Source: Doris montereyensis (taxonomy: Eukaryota > Mollusca > Gastropoda > Nudibranchia > Dorididae). From it: a DNA stretch of 64,000 nt. Position numbers and translations under genes: made by a program. Shown here in pieces: positions 1 through 11,654 of the stretch. The DNA lies in NCBI GenBank assembly GCA_037039925.1, contig JAXRKP010001281.1, positions 43,501 to 107,500 on the forward strand. The letters are read 5' to 3'. The notes below the pieces were generated by a model. It searched no databases. It had not been told where the DNA came from and worked only from the letters and a program-made list of their open reading frames with translations. The first letter of the stretch is position 1. The number at the start of each line of letters is the position of its first letter.

Positions 1-415
1 TTGAACACCTTGCTCTGGCCTACCTGTTTGGCCACTAGTTTTTGGTTTGAGAGGCAAACACCTTACCTCTGGCCTACCTGTGTTTGGCCCCTACCTTTTG
101 GTTGGAGAGGCGAACACCTTGCCCTGGCCTACCTGTTTGGCCACTACCTTTTGGTTGAGAGGCAAACACCTTGCCTCTGGCCTACCTGTTTGGCCACTAC
201 CTTTGGTTGAGAGGCGAACACCTTGCCTCTGGCCTACCTGTGGCCACTAGCTTTGGTTGAGAGGCAAACACCTTGCCTCTGGCCTACCTGTGTTTGGCCC
301 CTACCTTTTGGTTGAGAGGCGAACACCTTTGCCTCTGGCCTACCTGTTTGGCCACTACCTTTGGTTGGAAAGGCGAACACTTTGCCTCTGGCCTACCTGT
401 GTTTAGCAGTGTCGC
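1..415 (-). repeat. 53-bp minisatellite built from a SINE-B head
   Basis: About eight tandem units of 52-57 bp, each with the core GAGAGGCAAACACCTTGCC, then TCTGGCCTACCTG and CCACTACCTTT. Read on the minus strand, the part from CAGAGGCAAGGTG through CTCTCAACCAAAAGGTAGTGG matches the tRNA-like head of the SINE family seen at 16,715 and 44,517. The array starts before the window. Open reading frames through it are by-products of the repeat. Confidence 0.85.
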
Positions 416-701
416 CACTGGCCACCACACCAACTCCCCATTTGAAGGCCTCTTTGTGTCATCTTTGAATTATTTATACGGGAGAGAAGTTCTCGGCAAC
501 AGTCGCTGTTGTTATATTTATTTATTTATTTATTTAATATTTATTTATTTATTTATGTGTGTATTTATTCGATGTCCCTGCCAAGTAGTTTTATGTCAAA
601 TTGACATGCTTCTGTTTTGGCAAGTTGTAAATATGACTCATTTTTAAATTGTTGTTTTTTATTTGTTTTGGTGAAGTATACATGTATGTTTTATATTTTA
701 T

Positions 702-705
<4 letters not shown>
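416..705. other. Spacer with a TTTA-rich patch
   Basis: AT-rich sequence after the minisatellite, with a short TTTA repeat at about 518-558. I see no gene signal. Confidence 0.6.

Positions 706-751
<46 letters not shown>
706..751. repeat. (TG)n microsatellite
   Basis: An uninterrupted run of about 22 TG dinucleotides. Confidence 0.98.
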
Positions 752-752
<1 letters not shown>

Positions 753-855
753 AAACTTACTTTTACCATTGCATTATATTTGAAATCTAAAACTAACAGC
801 TTCTTTTGCCCTCTGGCAATGCTTGGCAATTTTGCCCTTTAATGTTGATATAACA

Positions 856-915
856 ATGATGATATTAATAATTATTATAGTAGTAATGATGATATCAATA
901 ATTATTATAGTAGTA
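856..915. repeat. 30-bp tandem duplication
   Basis: Two adjacent 30-bp copies starting ATGATGATAT and ending ATTATAGTAGTA, differing at one position (TTAAT versus TCAAT). Confidence 0.9.
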
Positions 916-2882
916 TTGGTGATGATGATCATCTTTGCATTATTAGTATTAATATTTTCTTTTTATTGAATTTTTAATTATTATTGTCATTATTGATTTA
1001 ATAATTTGTAGATTGCTACTGCTTGACACATTTTGATATAAGCTATATAATGCTAGGTGGGGTTTTATAATTGCCAAACTGTTTAGAAGCACAAGAAAGG
1101 ATGTAAATGTAAGAAGAAAATGGGTGAAAAGCTGAAAAATTAGAAAGAGGAGAGAGAAACAGACAGACAGACAACGGGGAGGGGGGGGGGAGCGGCTCTT
1201 TTATCTCCAAAGAGAATTGCACACACACATTTTTTCACATCGACATATGCATTATTCTCCAGAGAGACAGGCAACAGACAAATAGGTACAGACCTAGAAA
1301 TAGTCATCCTGTGAAAAGCTTTAAACTGTACCGCCTTTGTATAAAGAAAGAGAGATCTTTTGCTATGCACGAGGAACGCATCAGAATATCAGTATTACTG
1401 GCACTAGGCTTTCAGTCTACGTATTATTGTCTCTTGCTTGTTCGCGTTGTTATTTGTTGTGGTAATCAATAACATGCTTATGTTCTGTGTCATGAGAATA
1501 TGTAGCTAGCACAGCTGTGTTTGTGTTGATAGTTAGCACATGTGTTTATATTATTACAATGCCAACTTTATAATCTACACGCATGCCCATAAATAATGTT
1601 GATTATGATTTCTCTTTATTAAAAAGCTGGGTCTCTTGAACTTTGACTGTGGTTAACTCAGAGACCACTGTATCGGTTACGGGGGATATCACATACGATT
1701 ATGACTATTATCAGATCAAATTAGTACTGATACGGAAGTTACGTGAGATTTTTTTTATTGTAATGACGGCCTATTTGAAATCTACATGAAATACGGAGGT
1801 TGTGGGTGCAGTGGTTCGTGAAAACTCTATAAGCAGTCAAAGTTAGAGATGCTCAGCTTTATATACATTATATGTGTATATATATATATACATATATCCT
1901 AGATGAATTCTCCGCTTTTTAATGCAATCCCACTCAATTCAGAGAAGTGAAAGTCAATTTTTGGAGATGGGCATTACAATTTCTTTTTGATATTTTATCT
2001 TATGATTATCTGAAAAACATTAAATGTTCTAGTGTAAACACAAATCTCTCCGTGGTGGTATAGATCAGATTACCAATTGTGTAAACAACAATAGTAACAT
2101 CATTTTTTGTTGGCCTTTCATTACATTTTTATCCTTATTCGTATCTATGCTAGAGAAAAGCCAGGAATATCAAAAGTAGGATGTTGATGCTGATGATCTG
2201 AACTGGTTTTTTTGGTTTTTTTTTTACCTGGCCTTGTTTTGGTAATGAGAGGGCTGTATGATGAATCAAAATCATCATTTATGATGCTATAATACAGGGT
2301 TATACAATGATAATGCTAAAAATATTTGATGATAATATTCATTCAGGCATTGCGTCATGAATTTCTGTGATACCATGGAGCTATGCGTGCAAACGCAAAT
2401 GCATTCTGGATGAAAAGTACTCGCAGTCATTAGCTTATTTTGATATATGACATGTATATCCATCTCTACTGCAGTGTGCGTCAATATAATCGTAATATTT
2501 GAATTGTTATGATTACTACACCTACTACAAACATTCAACATTCCTGTTTTGTTGTGTGGAAATTATCATGCATTACTCATTGACAATGACACTTTTCTTG
2601 ATTCCAGTCAGCACAACACTTTTTTCTTTTCTTTTTTTTGGCTTTTATGTTTTGTTAGGTAAGGAAAATTTCACAGAAAAAAGAAAAAAGAAAATAAGCA
2701 TGATAACGTATAACTGGGAAATATAATTGATACCAACACCATGCCGTACCAACACAGACAAGACTCCTTCTTTCATGCTGGGTTTTCAATCAAGCTCTTC
2801 TCAACTTATGTCTAATTCGTTTCGAACCTGTTGGGTTCACTCAAATCTAGTAAATGCCATATTATCATTATATGTTGTATTT
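916..2882. other. AT-rich spacer, no gene seen
   Basis: Unique, AT-rich, with stops in all frames. It includes a purine-rich patch at 1,140-1,195 and an 11-bp inverted repeat pair annotated separately. Short ORFs here have no family motif. Confidence 0.55.
1639..1844. mobile_element. Possible short MITE (11-bp inverted ends)
   Basis: AACTTTGACTG at 1,639 and its exact reverse complement CAGTCAAAGTT ending at 1,844 bound about 206 bp of non-coding sequence. Similarity extends outward imperfectly (TCTCT on the left, AGAGA on the right). No clear target duplication is visible, so this may be chance. Confidence 0.25.
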
Positions 2883-3058
2883 GTAACATCTACTATTTGT
2901 CTGCTTTTGTATGCTAGCAATTTGAAAGGCAAAAGATCCGGCTTTTGATCATTGATATATAGGAGTTTTGGTAACATGTACTATTTGTCTGCTTTTGTAT
3001 GCTAGCAATTTGAAAGGCAAAAGATCCGACATTGACCATTGATATATAGGAGTTATGG
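2883..3058. repeat. 88-bp tandem duplication
   Basis: Two 88-bp copies starting GTAACAT, both with TACTATTTGTCTGCTTTTG and GAAAGGCAAAAGATCCG. They differ at only a few sites, so the duplication is fairly recent. No coding frame spans both copies. Confidence 0.92.
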
Positions 3059-3466
3059 TTGCTGCACTCGTCATCAGATAAATGGTCGTAAGTGGTTTCT
3101 ACTGACTTTGAACTTTGATTTTGGACTGTTTCTGTGTGCACTTTGTTTGTACGTTGGTACTCTATTTTAGATGTTTCATTGTCTCTCTTTGTACACTCAT
3201 TCTCTATCATTACAACTAGCCTACCCATTTCTGCTAACCTACGATTGGTTGAACACGAACAAAGACAAATCCAAAACATTTCCCTTTCCTACTTTTTGAT
3301 TTTCCATAAGGTGGAGACAAATGGCGGAAACTTTTTTAAATCTCATGTTAATATGTTGAGGTCTACCTAATTCTAATCACCGGAGATGTTCATGTAGATC
3401 AAATATTTTCCGAATGCTTTTTACCATGCCTATGCTCCCCCTTGACATATTCTATACTTGTTCATA

Positions 3467-3725
3467 TGAGGGGTTGAGATGCAAAACCTGCTATACGCCA
3501 TTTTCACATATTGTGAGTTTTTTTTTCACCATCTCAGACTTTGAATGAAGAGTTTTCTGATGATGAAATCAGTTTTGTTTAAAACTGACTATATCCTATT
3601 ATAACTCGCTCTAAACATGAAATTATGATATTGATCGAGCTCCATTTAGAACAAAGGAAAGAAAGAAAAATATTTCTCAAATCGTCTTTTTTTTGGACAT
3701 AGCTGTTTTGTGTCTCACCCCCTCA
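3467..3725. mobile_element. MITE with TA target duplication (Tc1/mariner-like)
   Basis: The left end reads TGAGGGGTTGAGATGCAAAAC; the right end, reverse-complemented, reads TGAGGGGGTGAGACACAAAAC, followed by GCTAT on both sides. TA flanks each end (3,465-3,466 and 3,726-3,727). The 259-bp interior is AT-rich and has no ORF. Terminal inverted repeats plus a TA duplication are typical of non-autonomous Tc1/mariner derivatives; the superfamily is inferred. Confidence 0.6.
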
Positions 3726-4035
3726 TATATCGTTTGTGGCATTTATGGAGATCTGGTTTAAAATTGCATGAGCAAGCATTTCCATTAAATAGTTTCATGG
3801 CTGTTAACCAGTACGTAAAGACTTATATAGTACGGTGGTGTTTATTTTTGGCTTTGAGTCCATAAGCTTGTATTTACCGTATCAGAGGTAATTGTGATAA
3901 AAAAGAAAAAACAAACTCAAAGTTAATGGCAAAGATTGAGAGAAATTGGATGAAAATCCTGTTCTGAGTTCACAAATATGCCGTGGCACTTGGCAAAGCG
4001 GGTGTTTGGCGAATGCTCCTGGTAGGTCCTACTTT
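3726..4035. other. Spacer, nothing recognised
   Basis: Unique AT-rich sequence with no convincing ORF or repeat. Confidence 0.5.
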
Positions 4036-4130
4036 TTCCTTTCCTCTTTTACTTATCTTTCATCTTGCTGTTTCCTCTTAATTTACCCTGAGATCACTGC
4101 AATGGTGGACAGGGTAAATTATAATGAACA
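4036..4130 (+). repeat. Dispersed repeat D, copy 1
   Basis: About 90 bp that recurs near 11,655-11,800. Shared blocks are TATCTTTCATCTTGC, CCTGAGATCACTGCA and ATGGTGGACAGGG in the same order. It ends in an ACAAACAAAACAAAC stretch that may be a retroposon tail. The family is not recognised. Confidence 0.55.
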
Positions 4131-4828
4131 AACAAACAAAACAAACTTTGCCGGAACAGCCAGCGGTTGGCAGATTTTTTGTCATTTACTGCAAAGGGGC
4201 TTAATTCAAGTTAAATGATCTATGTTTTGTGGAATATTACGGGCTTTCATGCAAGTTCAAATAATTAGTTTGGGCAGTCAAAATCTCTTTGTCGATTTGA
4301 AAAGGTTGGCAGCTGTGTGGTATGATTACAATTTTGCCTTTCTGTTATCCAAGCTCAAGGGGATTCAAAGATTTCTGATTATTGAGACCATGTGGCGTTT
4401 CCGTCTCTAAAAAACAGAAGAAAAAAATCAGAACACCAACCCACCCACCTCTTTTCTGAATTCATCACTCTATTGAGACGACGCAACCCTTTTCTCTTTT
4501 TGTGCCCAGGGGGAAACCGTGTCTTTGTTATATTTGCATATTGGTCATACTAATAATAACGCATAAATAATTTGATATTTCCCTGAGAGGTGAAAAATGT
4601 ACACTATAATAACGAAATGCTTGCCATAGTTTTCATAAGCCATCCATTTATGCAGACATCCTTTGCTTTTTATTATTATTATTATTATACTGCTTCAATC
4701 TTGACTTTTTTGTCTTGATTTTATTCCTTCCTTTTGCGTTTTCATATTTGAAAGAAAAGCGTTTTGATGATTTTTGTAGTACATGTACATGACATTGTTA
4801 CTGACACAGTAATCCAGAAGAGAAGCTA
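4131..4828. other. Spacer, no gene seen
   Basis: AT-rich unique sequence with a short ATT repeat at about 4,672-4,688. No supported feature. Confidence 0.5.
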
Positions 4829-4829
4829 A

Positions 4830-4930
4830 GGATTGTAGATAGCTTGGTTGGTAGTGCGCTCCTCTTTTGACGGCACGGTCATGGGGTGTCGACGGCAGAG
4901 GTCGCGTAGTTCAATTGCATTCACATCCAG
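4830..4930 (+). mobile_element. tRNA-like SINE head (unassigned family)
   Basis: A TAGCTTGGTTGG sequence fits the A box of RNA polymerase III promoters, and about 60 bp later GTAGTTCAATTGC resembles a decayed B box. Spacing suits a tRNA-derived head. Acceptor-stem pairing is absent, so it is not a functional tRNA gene. Confidence 0.4.
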
Positions 4931-5164
4931 AGATGTTTTTTGCTGTTTTTGTCTCTGTCTTGTTCCTATGCCTTATGTTCAAAGTTCAATATTATTTCAC
5001 ACCGCTAGTCATGTTATCTGTTTCGACATGCCCCTTGCCTCACTATTTGTCTAATCGAGAAGAAATTTCTGGAAAACCTTATGAGTTATGTTTGCAAATC
5101 GTCCATTCTTTTATCCAGTAACACTGGAGACTTACATAAAACATGCCATTAGCATTACATTCAT

Positions 5165-5295
5165 TGCCTTAAAGGCTGCCAAACTGAGGATAAGGAGGTC
5201 CCTAGGTCAAATCCCAGCAAAGCAAAGGTCCTATGTTGTGTTCCTTGGAAAGACACTTAACATGTACTTACCACTCCATTCAACCCCTTTCTCTC
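5165..5295 (+). mobile_element. SINE-A, partial plus-strand copy
   Basis: The B-box-like AGGTCAAATCCCAGC is followed by TGTTGTGTTCCTTGGAAAG and ACACTTAACATG. The same order occurs, reverse-complemented, in the SINE copies at 7,915, 15,785 and 41,950. The 3' body is missing. Confidence 0.6.
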
Positions 5296-5640
5296 TTTCT
5301 TTCTTTATCAGCTCCCATTCTACCTTCCGGTGTATGGATTTAGATGCCGGAAATGATCCTTCTCCAGGCTGCTCTGTCCTAACATTTTCTGTTTCCTTCC
5401 GTGAAATTTAAATTTCTTTGTGATAATGCCTCTTGTATATCTTCTTCCCACTTTCTCTGAGGTCTGCCTTTTGGTCTTTTACCTTGTTTTTAGCACTGTA
5501 ACTGATTTAGCTTTTTCGATTTGAATGTGTTAACATGCCCAAACATCCCGAAACTTAGTTTTTATGCCGACATTTTCCTTTAAAAACATTCCTAAGAAAG
5601 TAAACTTGCGATACCTAAAATATTACTAAAAACTGTCTAG
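5296..5640. other. Spacer, no gene seen
   Basis: Pyrimidine-rich then AT-rich unique sequence with no supported ORF. Confidence 0.45.
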
Positions 5641-5947
5641 TTTGAACAAGAGAGAAAATAATACAGACAGACAGCCAGGCAGACATACACATAGAGACAG
5701 ACATAGACTCTCTCCTCTCTCTCTCTCTCTCTCTCTTCAAGGAAAAGACAGAGACACACAGAGAGAGAAAGAGAGGCACACAGAGAGAGAGAGACAGAGA
5801 GAATGACAGACAGGCAGAGAGACGATTTGAAAACCGAGGGAGAGAGAAGGATGGTGATAAAGAGAGACACGACATGCAGAAAGAGTTTGATAGACAGACA
5901 GAGAGAGAGAGAGGCAGGGAGGTATAGAGAAAGGAGGGGACAGAGAA
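5641..5947. repeat. GA/CA-rich simple-sequence region
   Basis: Mixed ACAG, GAGA and CT runs. Arg/Glu-rich or Ser/Leu-rich reading frames here are products of the simple repeat. Confidence 0.85.
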
Positions 5948-6590
5948 GAGATATCACAGATGGGGACAGAGAAAGTAGATCACAGATAGGGACAGAGACA
6001 GTAGATCACAGATGGGGACAGAGAAAGTAGATCACAGATAGGGACAGAGACAGTAGACCACAGATAGGGACAGAGACAGTAGACCACAGATAGGGACAGA
6101 AAAAGTAGATCACAGATAGGGACAGAGAAAGTAGATCACAGATAGGGACAGAGACAGTAGATCACAGATAGGGACAGAGAAAGTAGATCACAGATAGGGA
6201 CAGAGAAAGTAGATCACAGATGGGGACAGAGAAAGTAGATCACAGATAGGGACAGAGAAAGTAGATCACAGATAGGGACAGAGAAAGTAGATCACAGATA
6301 GGGACAGAGAAAGTAGATCCAGATAGTATAGGGACAGAGACAGTAGATCACAGATAGGGACAGAGAAAGTAGATCACAGATAGGGACAGAGAAAGTAGAT
6401 CACAGATAGGGACAGAGACAGTAGATCACAGATAGGGACAGAGAAAGTAGATCACAGATAGGGACAGAGAAAGTAGATCACAGATGGGGACAGAGAAAGT
6501 AGATCACAGATAGGGACAGAGACAGTAGACCACAGATAGGGACAGAGAAAGTAGATCACAAGCAGGGACAGAGAAAGTAGACCACAGGTG
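5948..6590. repeat. 26-bp minisatellite, about 25 copies
   Basis: The unit is CACAGATAGGGACAGAGAAA plus GTAGAT. Variants alternate GAGAAAG with GAGACAG and ATAGGG with ATGGGG, and one unit near 6,320 has an indel. Confidence 0.95.
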
Positions 6591-6728
6591 GGCCAAGTGC
6601 GACATAAGAAAATATTCTTCCCTCGGAAGAAACACTTCTGGGTATAAATCAGTACACCAAGGTCAGGGACATCGGATTGAGAGACAGAGATAGACACTAC
6701 AGACAAAAAGAGCGAAGGAGAGAGAAAG

Positions 6729-6788
<60 letters not shown>

Positions 6789-6880
6789 AGAAGGGGGGAG
6801 GGTGGAGAGAGAATGTAGGCCACAGACGGGCCCAGTGCGACATAAGAAATTATCTTTTTCCTGAGAAGAAAGGCAAAGAT
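6590..6880. repeat. Direct repeat pair around a GA tract
   Basis: AGTGCGACATAAGAAA occurs at about 6,596 and again at about 6,832, each followed by a related segment containing TTC...GAAGAAA. The 230 bp between is mainly GA repeat (6,715-6,790). It looks like a decayed duplication. Confidence 0.7.
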
Positions 6881-7133
6881 ATAGTAGAAACATGTGAAGT
6901 ACATTGGTTATTTATTGATCGACAATTAGAATAAATAGTATGTAGTATTATTAAATTTAAAGATGCCTGATAATAGTTTCAAACTAAAAGTCAAATCGCA
7001 CATTAGAATTAGACAGACAGACAGACAGACATGAGTCACAGTCACAGACGCACTGAGCGAGACAGACAGACGGATTACCTAACAAAACAGAGACGGAAAG
7101 AGAAAGAGAGACAGAGAAGACACACAGTACAGA

Positions 7134-7138
<5 letters not shown>
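6881..7138. other. AT-rich spacer with ACAG runs
   Basis: Non-repetitive, then ACAG-rich towards 7,130. No gene seen. Confidence 0.45.

Positions 7139-7211
<73 letters not shown>
7139..7211. repeat. (GA)n microsatellite
   Basis: Near-perfect GA run of about 34 dinucleotides. Confidence 0.97.
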
Positions 7212-7214
<3 letters not shown>

Positions 7215-7690
7215 ACAACTAGAAATAACAAGGCAGATCTAGATCTGGAATATCAGATATATTTTAATCTAGTTCTACTTTATGTTGAGAAACAATTATT
7301 ATCGAGATGCAATGAATTGGCTAGACTTTATTCAAAATGCTCTGGGAAAACATATTTCTTCTCGCTGACAAAGATTTATATGTGTTCTTTCGGAGTCAGC
7401 TGAGACATGCGCGTTTTATCTAAACACATTTCTTTTTGTACTCCGGAAAACAATATTATTTCTTTTTATGCTCCGGAAAGACATTTATTTCTTTTTAAAT
7501 CGGAAAGACGGTATTCTATTTCTTGGAAAAACATTTAATTATGTACCGGTATGTATTAAATCGTTGGACTTAAATTTGCATTTCTACACAGAGGCCCTCG
7601 CAGACGGGTACTGAAAATTCCATCGGGAATTTTCTTTAATTTGGTCTAGAGGAGGTCTATCTCTGTCTTTCTGTGTCCCCCACCCCTTCA
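7212..7690. other. Spacer with a diverged short repeat
   Basis: AT-rich. A short motif resembling CTCCGGAAA...ATTTCTTTTT recurs about three times at 7,430-7,530. No gene seen. Confidence 0.5.
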
Positions 7691-7713
7691 CTCTCTCTCT
7701 CTCTCTCTGTGTC

Positions 7714-7755
<42 letters not shown>

Positions 7756-7766
7756 GTCTCTCTCTG

Positions 7767-7851
<85 letters not shown>

Positions 7852-7868
7852 ATCTATCTATCTATCTG
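7690..7868. repeat. CT / TCTG / TCTA compound microsatellite
   Basis: Successive runs of CT, TCTG (7,720-7,752), CT again and TCTA (7,848-7,867). Confidence 0.96.
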
Positions 7869-7914
7869 CGCTTGTCTATCTCTATCTTTCGCTCTATCTG
7901 TATATTGTGTCTCT

Positions 7915-8154
7915 CTTTTGGTTTCTGTAGTGTGATGCGGAACAGGTGATTATTATTGCATTCGGGAAGGGCGCAATTTTAACACAGGTTTTTACTCCCA
8001 AGTTTGTGCTTGTACTCATTTACAACTGGCTCGTGGGGAAATGAGTGTTAAGTACCTTTGCAAAGGAACACAACGTTGGGTATAGATTTGCCAGGGTTCG
8101 AACCCGGACCTCATGATCCCAAGTCCAGCAGTCTAACCACTCAGCCACCTGGCA
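7915..8154 (-). mobile_element. SINE-A copy, tRNA-derived
   Basis: On the minus strand the head reads GGCTGAGTGGTTAGA (A box, Ser/Leu-tRNA-like), then GGGTTCGAACCCTGG (a near-perfect B box). The body contains ACGTTGTGTTCC and ACTTGGGAGTAAAAACCTG, and the distal part AATAATCACCTGTTCCGC. Related copies lie at 10,858, 15,785 and 41,950. Only the head resembles a tRNA, so this is a SINE and not a tRNA gene. Confidence 0.85.
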
Positions 8155-8330
8155 TAGGTCACATATATATTATGTTCTCTTTTGGTCTTCGGTGTTAGGT
8201 GTTTTTGCTCCATGTATGTCACATAAGTAAATTCTCCTCAAATCTTCTAAAAAAAATGGTAATCCTGACTGCTACTAGGCCTGTCTGAACTGTCTCTCTA
8301 TCTTTCTCTTTCGGTCTCTCTGTCTGTCTC

Positions 8331-8475
<145 letters not shown>

Positions 8476-8569
8476 CAACTAAAATATCAGATATCGTCAT
8501 TTTTACAGATGTCTGTTCTACAAATTCAACAGAGATTTGATCTCAGACAAACACGATTAGAAGCTGACC

Positions 8570-9180
8570 AACTTATTAAAACCTATGGCGTCGAGCTAGT
8601 AATGCAGTAGATCCCTGGAAAAGTAAACACCAGGAAATGACAAAGCAGACACTCTTGCTAAAACTAAAAGGGGATCTAGACAAGAACAACCGAACACAAA
8701 AACTACAATGCAGACCGCGAAACAAATCATCAAAGTTAACAACAAAGGGGACTGGATGAACAGATGGGCTTTGGGAAAGACTGGAAGTGGAAGAGATTTC
8801 AACCGACATATGGCCACCCTACAGACAAATGACAACATGAACCAATTTAAACGAAAAGACCAAGTCACCATCTGCAGGCTCCGAACACACCATATTATAC
8901 ACTAGCTAAACATGCGTCTAAACAGAATAAATCCTGAACATGCCCCAGTGTGCCAGTCTTTGTACTTTGTGACCACCACCATGAAACTGACCCATCACCT
9001 ATCTGAATGCCACAAGTTGAAAGACCTACGCGACAAGCTACTTCCCGAGAAGCCTGATACTTGGCACGCTATTCATGGAACCGTACAACAGGTGGAAGAC
9101 ACCTGTAGATGCCATTACATGGCATTGGCATTGGGCCGAAGGACAAGTTACGTCCCAAGCGCTGCTGGATCAGTAACAAC
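8570..9180 (+). pseudogene. 3' end of a LINE (RNase H and zinc-finger-like tail)
   Basis: The plus strand encodes the C-terminal end of a non-LTR retrotransposon polyprotein, broken by frameshifts. Fragments resemble IPGKVN and ADTLAKT of LINE-type RNase H, then KDQVTICRLRTHH and a Cys/His tail (CQSLYF, THHLSECHKL, CRCHYMALALGRR), the arrangement at the C-terminus of several LINE clades. The region from 8,912 stays open for about 80 residues. It ends near an AACAACAACAA stretch that could be the 3' tail. Everything upstream is missing, as expected for 5' truncation. The clade is uncertain. Confidence 0.65.
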
Positions 9181-9204
9181 AACAATATCTATACTAATTA
9201 CTAT

Positions 9205-9330
9205 CTATCTCTGGCAGTGTCTTTCTATCTCTCACTCTATCTCGTCTCTTTCTATCTCTCACTCTATCTCGTCTCTTTCTATGTCTCACTCTATCTCGTC
9301 TCTATCTATCTCTCACTCTATCCTAAAGAT
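9205..9330. repeat. TCTATCTCTCACTCTATCTCG repeat
   Basis: Four or five imperfect units of about 25 bp. Ser/Leu/Tyr-rich frames here are artefacts of the repeat. Confidence 0.85.
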
Positions 9331-9358
9331 TCTCACTCTATCTCGTTTCTCTTTATAC

Positions 9359-9665
9359 ATGTCACATTATCACTTTCTTTATACTAAAGTTATCAGATGC
9401 ACTGCTATCTCTGTCTCTTTCTATCTCTAGTCAGTCTTTATCTCCTCACTTTATCTATGTCTCTTTAATTTTTCTCTCCCCCCCCACTCCATTTTCCCCC
9501 TCTATCCATGATTCCTTGCCTGGTAAAAGAAATCATAACAACTCCAATTTAAAGATTGATAAATTTGTTTCTCAGTTTCTCTTGTATGAGGCCAGTACAT
9601 GTCACTATTATCACTTTCTTATAGTTTATAATAAGTTATACTAAAGTTATACAGATGCACTGCTG
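9359..9665. repeat. Direct repeat pair, about 240 bp apart
   Basis: A segment running from GTCACATTATCACTTTCTTT to CAGATGCACTGCT (9,359-9,405) recurs at 9,600-9,665 with an extra TATAGTTTATAATAAG. CT-rich and unique sequence lies between. Confidence 0.75.
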
Positions 9666-9934
9666 GTACACTGGTACGTAAAACATAAAAAAGAAGGATT
9701 TTAGTCAGTCTATATTTTCCTTGAAAGTACGTATTTATATATATGAATGATATGTAATTTTTGTTCAAATTCAAACTACTGAGCCCGTTCTGACTATGAT
9801 AGTACCGTGTTCAAATTCAGGGAACCAGTTAACTCTGAATGGTACTATGTTTCCAGAAAACTGATTTCGCAAAACTCTGTCACGCTTTGTCAGAAAAACC
9901 AGTGATACGCGGCCTTCTTATTATTTTACCTTAC
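9666..9934. other. Spacer with the likely seed of the 25-bp array
   Basis: Contains two TTCAAATTC...CTACTGAG or GTACCGTG segments and GTTAACTCTGAATGGTAC, which resemble single units of the following array. No gene seen. Confidence 0.45.
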
Positions 9935-10845
9935 TCTGACTACTGAGTACTGTGTTAACTCTGACTACTGAGTACTGTGTTAACTCTGACTACTGAGTAC
10001 TGTGTTAACTCTCACTACTGAGTACTGTGTTAACTCTGACTACTGAGTACTATGTTAACTCTGACTACTGAGTACTGTGTTAACTCTCACTACTGAGTAC
10101 TGTGTTAACTCTCACTACTGAGTACTGTGACTCTCACTACTGTGTTAACTCTCACTACTGAGTACTGTGTTAACTCTCACTACACTACTGAGTACTATGT
10201 TAACTCTGACTACTGAGTACTGTGTTAACTCTGACTACTGAGTAATATGTTAACTCTGACTACTGAGTACTATGTTAACTCTGACTACTGAGTAATATGT
10301 TAACTCTGACTACTGAGTAATATGTTAACTCTGACTACTGAGTACTATGTTAACTCTGACTACTGAGTACTATGTTAACTCTGACTACTGAGTACTGTGT
10401 TAACTCTGACTACTGAGTACTATGTTAATTCTGACTACTGAGTACTGTGTTAACTCTGACTACTGAGTACTATGTTAACTCTGACTACTGAGTACTATGT
10501 TAACTCTGACTACTGAGTACTATGTTAACTCTGACTACTGAGTACTATGTTAACTCTGACTACTGAGTACTATGTTAACTCTGACTACTGAGTACTATGT
10601 TAACTCTGACTACTGAGTGACTACTGAGTACTATGTTAACTCTGACTACTGAGTACCTATGTTAACTCTGACTACTGAGTACTATGTTAACTCTGACTAC
10701 TGAGTACTATGTTAACTCTGACTACTGAGTACTATGTCAACTCTGACTACTGAGTACTATGTTAACTCTGACTACTACTGAGACTACTATGTTAACTCTG
10801 ACTACTGAGTACTATGTCAACTCTGACTACTGAGTACTATGTGAA
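9935..10845. repeat. 25-bp minisatellite, about 36 copies
   Basis: The unit is CTGACTACTGAGTACTATGT plus TAACT. TGTGTT dominates in the left half and TATGTT in the right half. Several units carry small indels. Confidence 0.96.
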
Positions 10846-10857
10846 ATATTAAAAAGT

Positions 10858-11124
10858 AAAGTCCCTTCAAGACCACTACAGCCCGAGGACCCGGCGTTTC
10901 TCCTGGTTTCTATCTATAGCGTGAAGCGAAACAGTTGATAATAATCGCCTCCTGGACAGGACACCCAGGCTGGCGCAGGTTTCTTTTCCTCCCAAGCTAG
11001 TGCTCATCATACCTATTTTCACCTGAGTCGAGAGGGGAAAATATTATGTATTACGTGTCTTTCCCTCAAGGAAGACAACACGGAATGTAGTCCGCCATCC
11101 TAAATACTCGGCCACCGACGTCCT
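10858..11124 (-). mobile_element. SINE-A copy, diverged head
   Basis: Body blocks GTGAAGCGAAACAGTTGATA, CAGGTTTCTTTTCCTCCCAAG and GTGTCTTTCCCTCAAGGAAG match the other SINE-A copies in order. The tRNA-like head at 11,080-11,124 is heavily decayed. It begins only about 12 bp after the 25-bp array. Confidence 0.75.
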
Positions 11125-11640
11125 ACTATGTAAAATATTGTAATGATGATTATGAAATCCATTGAAAGTTGTTTTAATTAGTATAGAAATGTGTTATATT
11201 GTACAATAAAACAAGTGTGTAATAACATATATATATGTTATTGTCTAATCCTGTAAGAAATCAAGCCTCCATGCTTTAATATGCTACTCCAATACAGTCT
11301 TAGTTTAGCTGAGATCATTTTCTAATTGCTATGGTCGATGGGATCGTTCCAGATATTTATGTTGACAATGAATGACAATTTATGTCATTGTCGGTTTACT
11401 GACGATTTTTTTTCCAACTGGAAGCCAAAACAAACAAACAAAAGTTACTGGATATAATGATGATACACAAATATAATGTAAATAATAAAGTATATTAATA
11501 TTATACCGGTTTTATGTTTAATGTATAATTTATGTAAGTTTTCTTTTGAAAACATGTTACTACATATTTATGATAGCAAACTATATCACATTGGTTGTCG
11601 TGGGCATCCTATTCCTAATCCTATATTTTATTTATCTTAT
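11125..11640. other. AT-rich spacer, no gene seen
   Basis: Low-complexity AT-rich sequence with no supported feature. Confidence 0.5.
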
Positions 11641-11654
11641 ACTTGTACTTATTA

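Noticed and set aside
7915..8154. True tRNA genes at SINE heads (also 16,715, 42,677, 44,517, 55,140)
   Set aside because: A and B boxes are present, but acceptor stems do not pair and the sequence continues into a shared SINE body.
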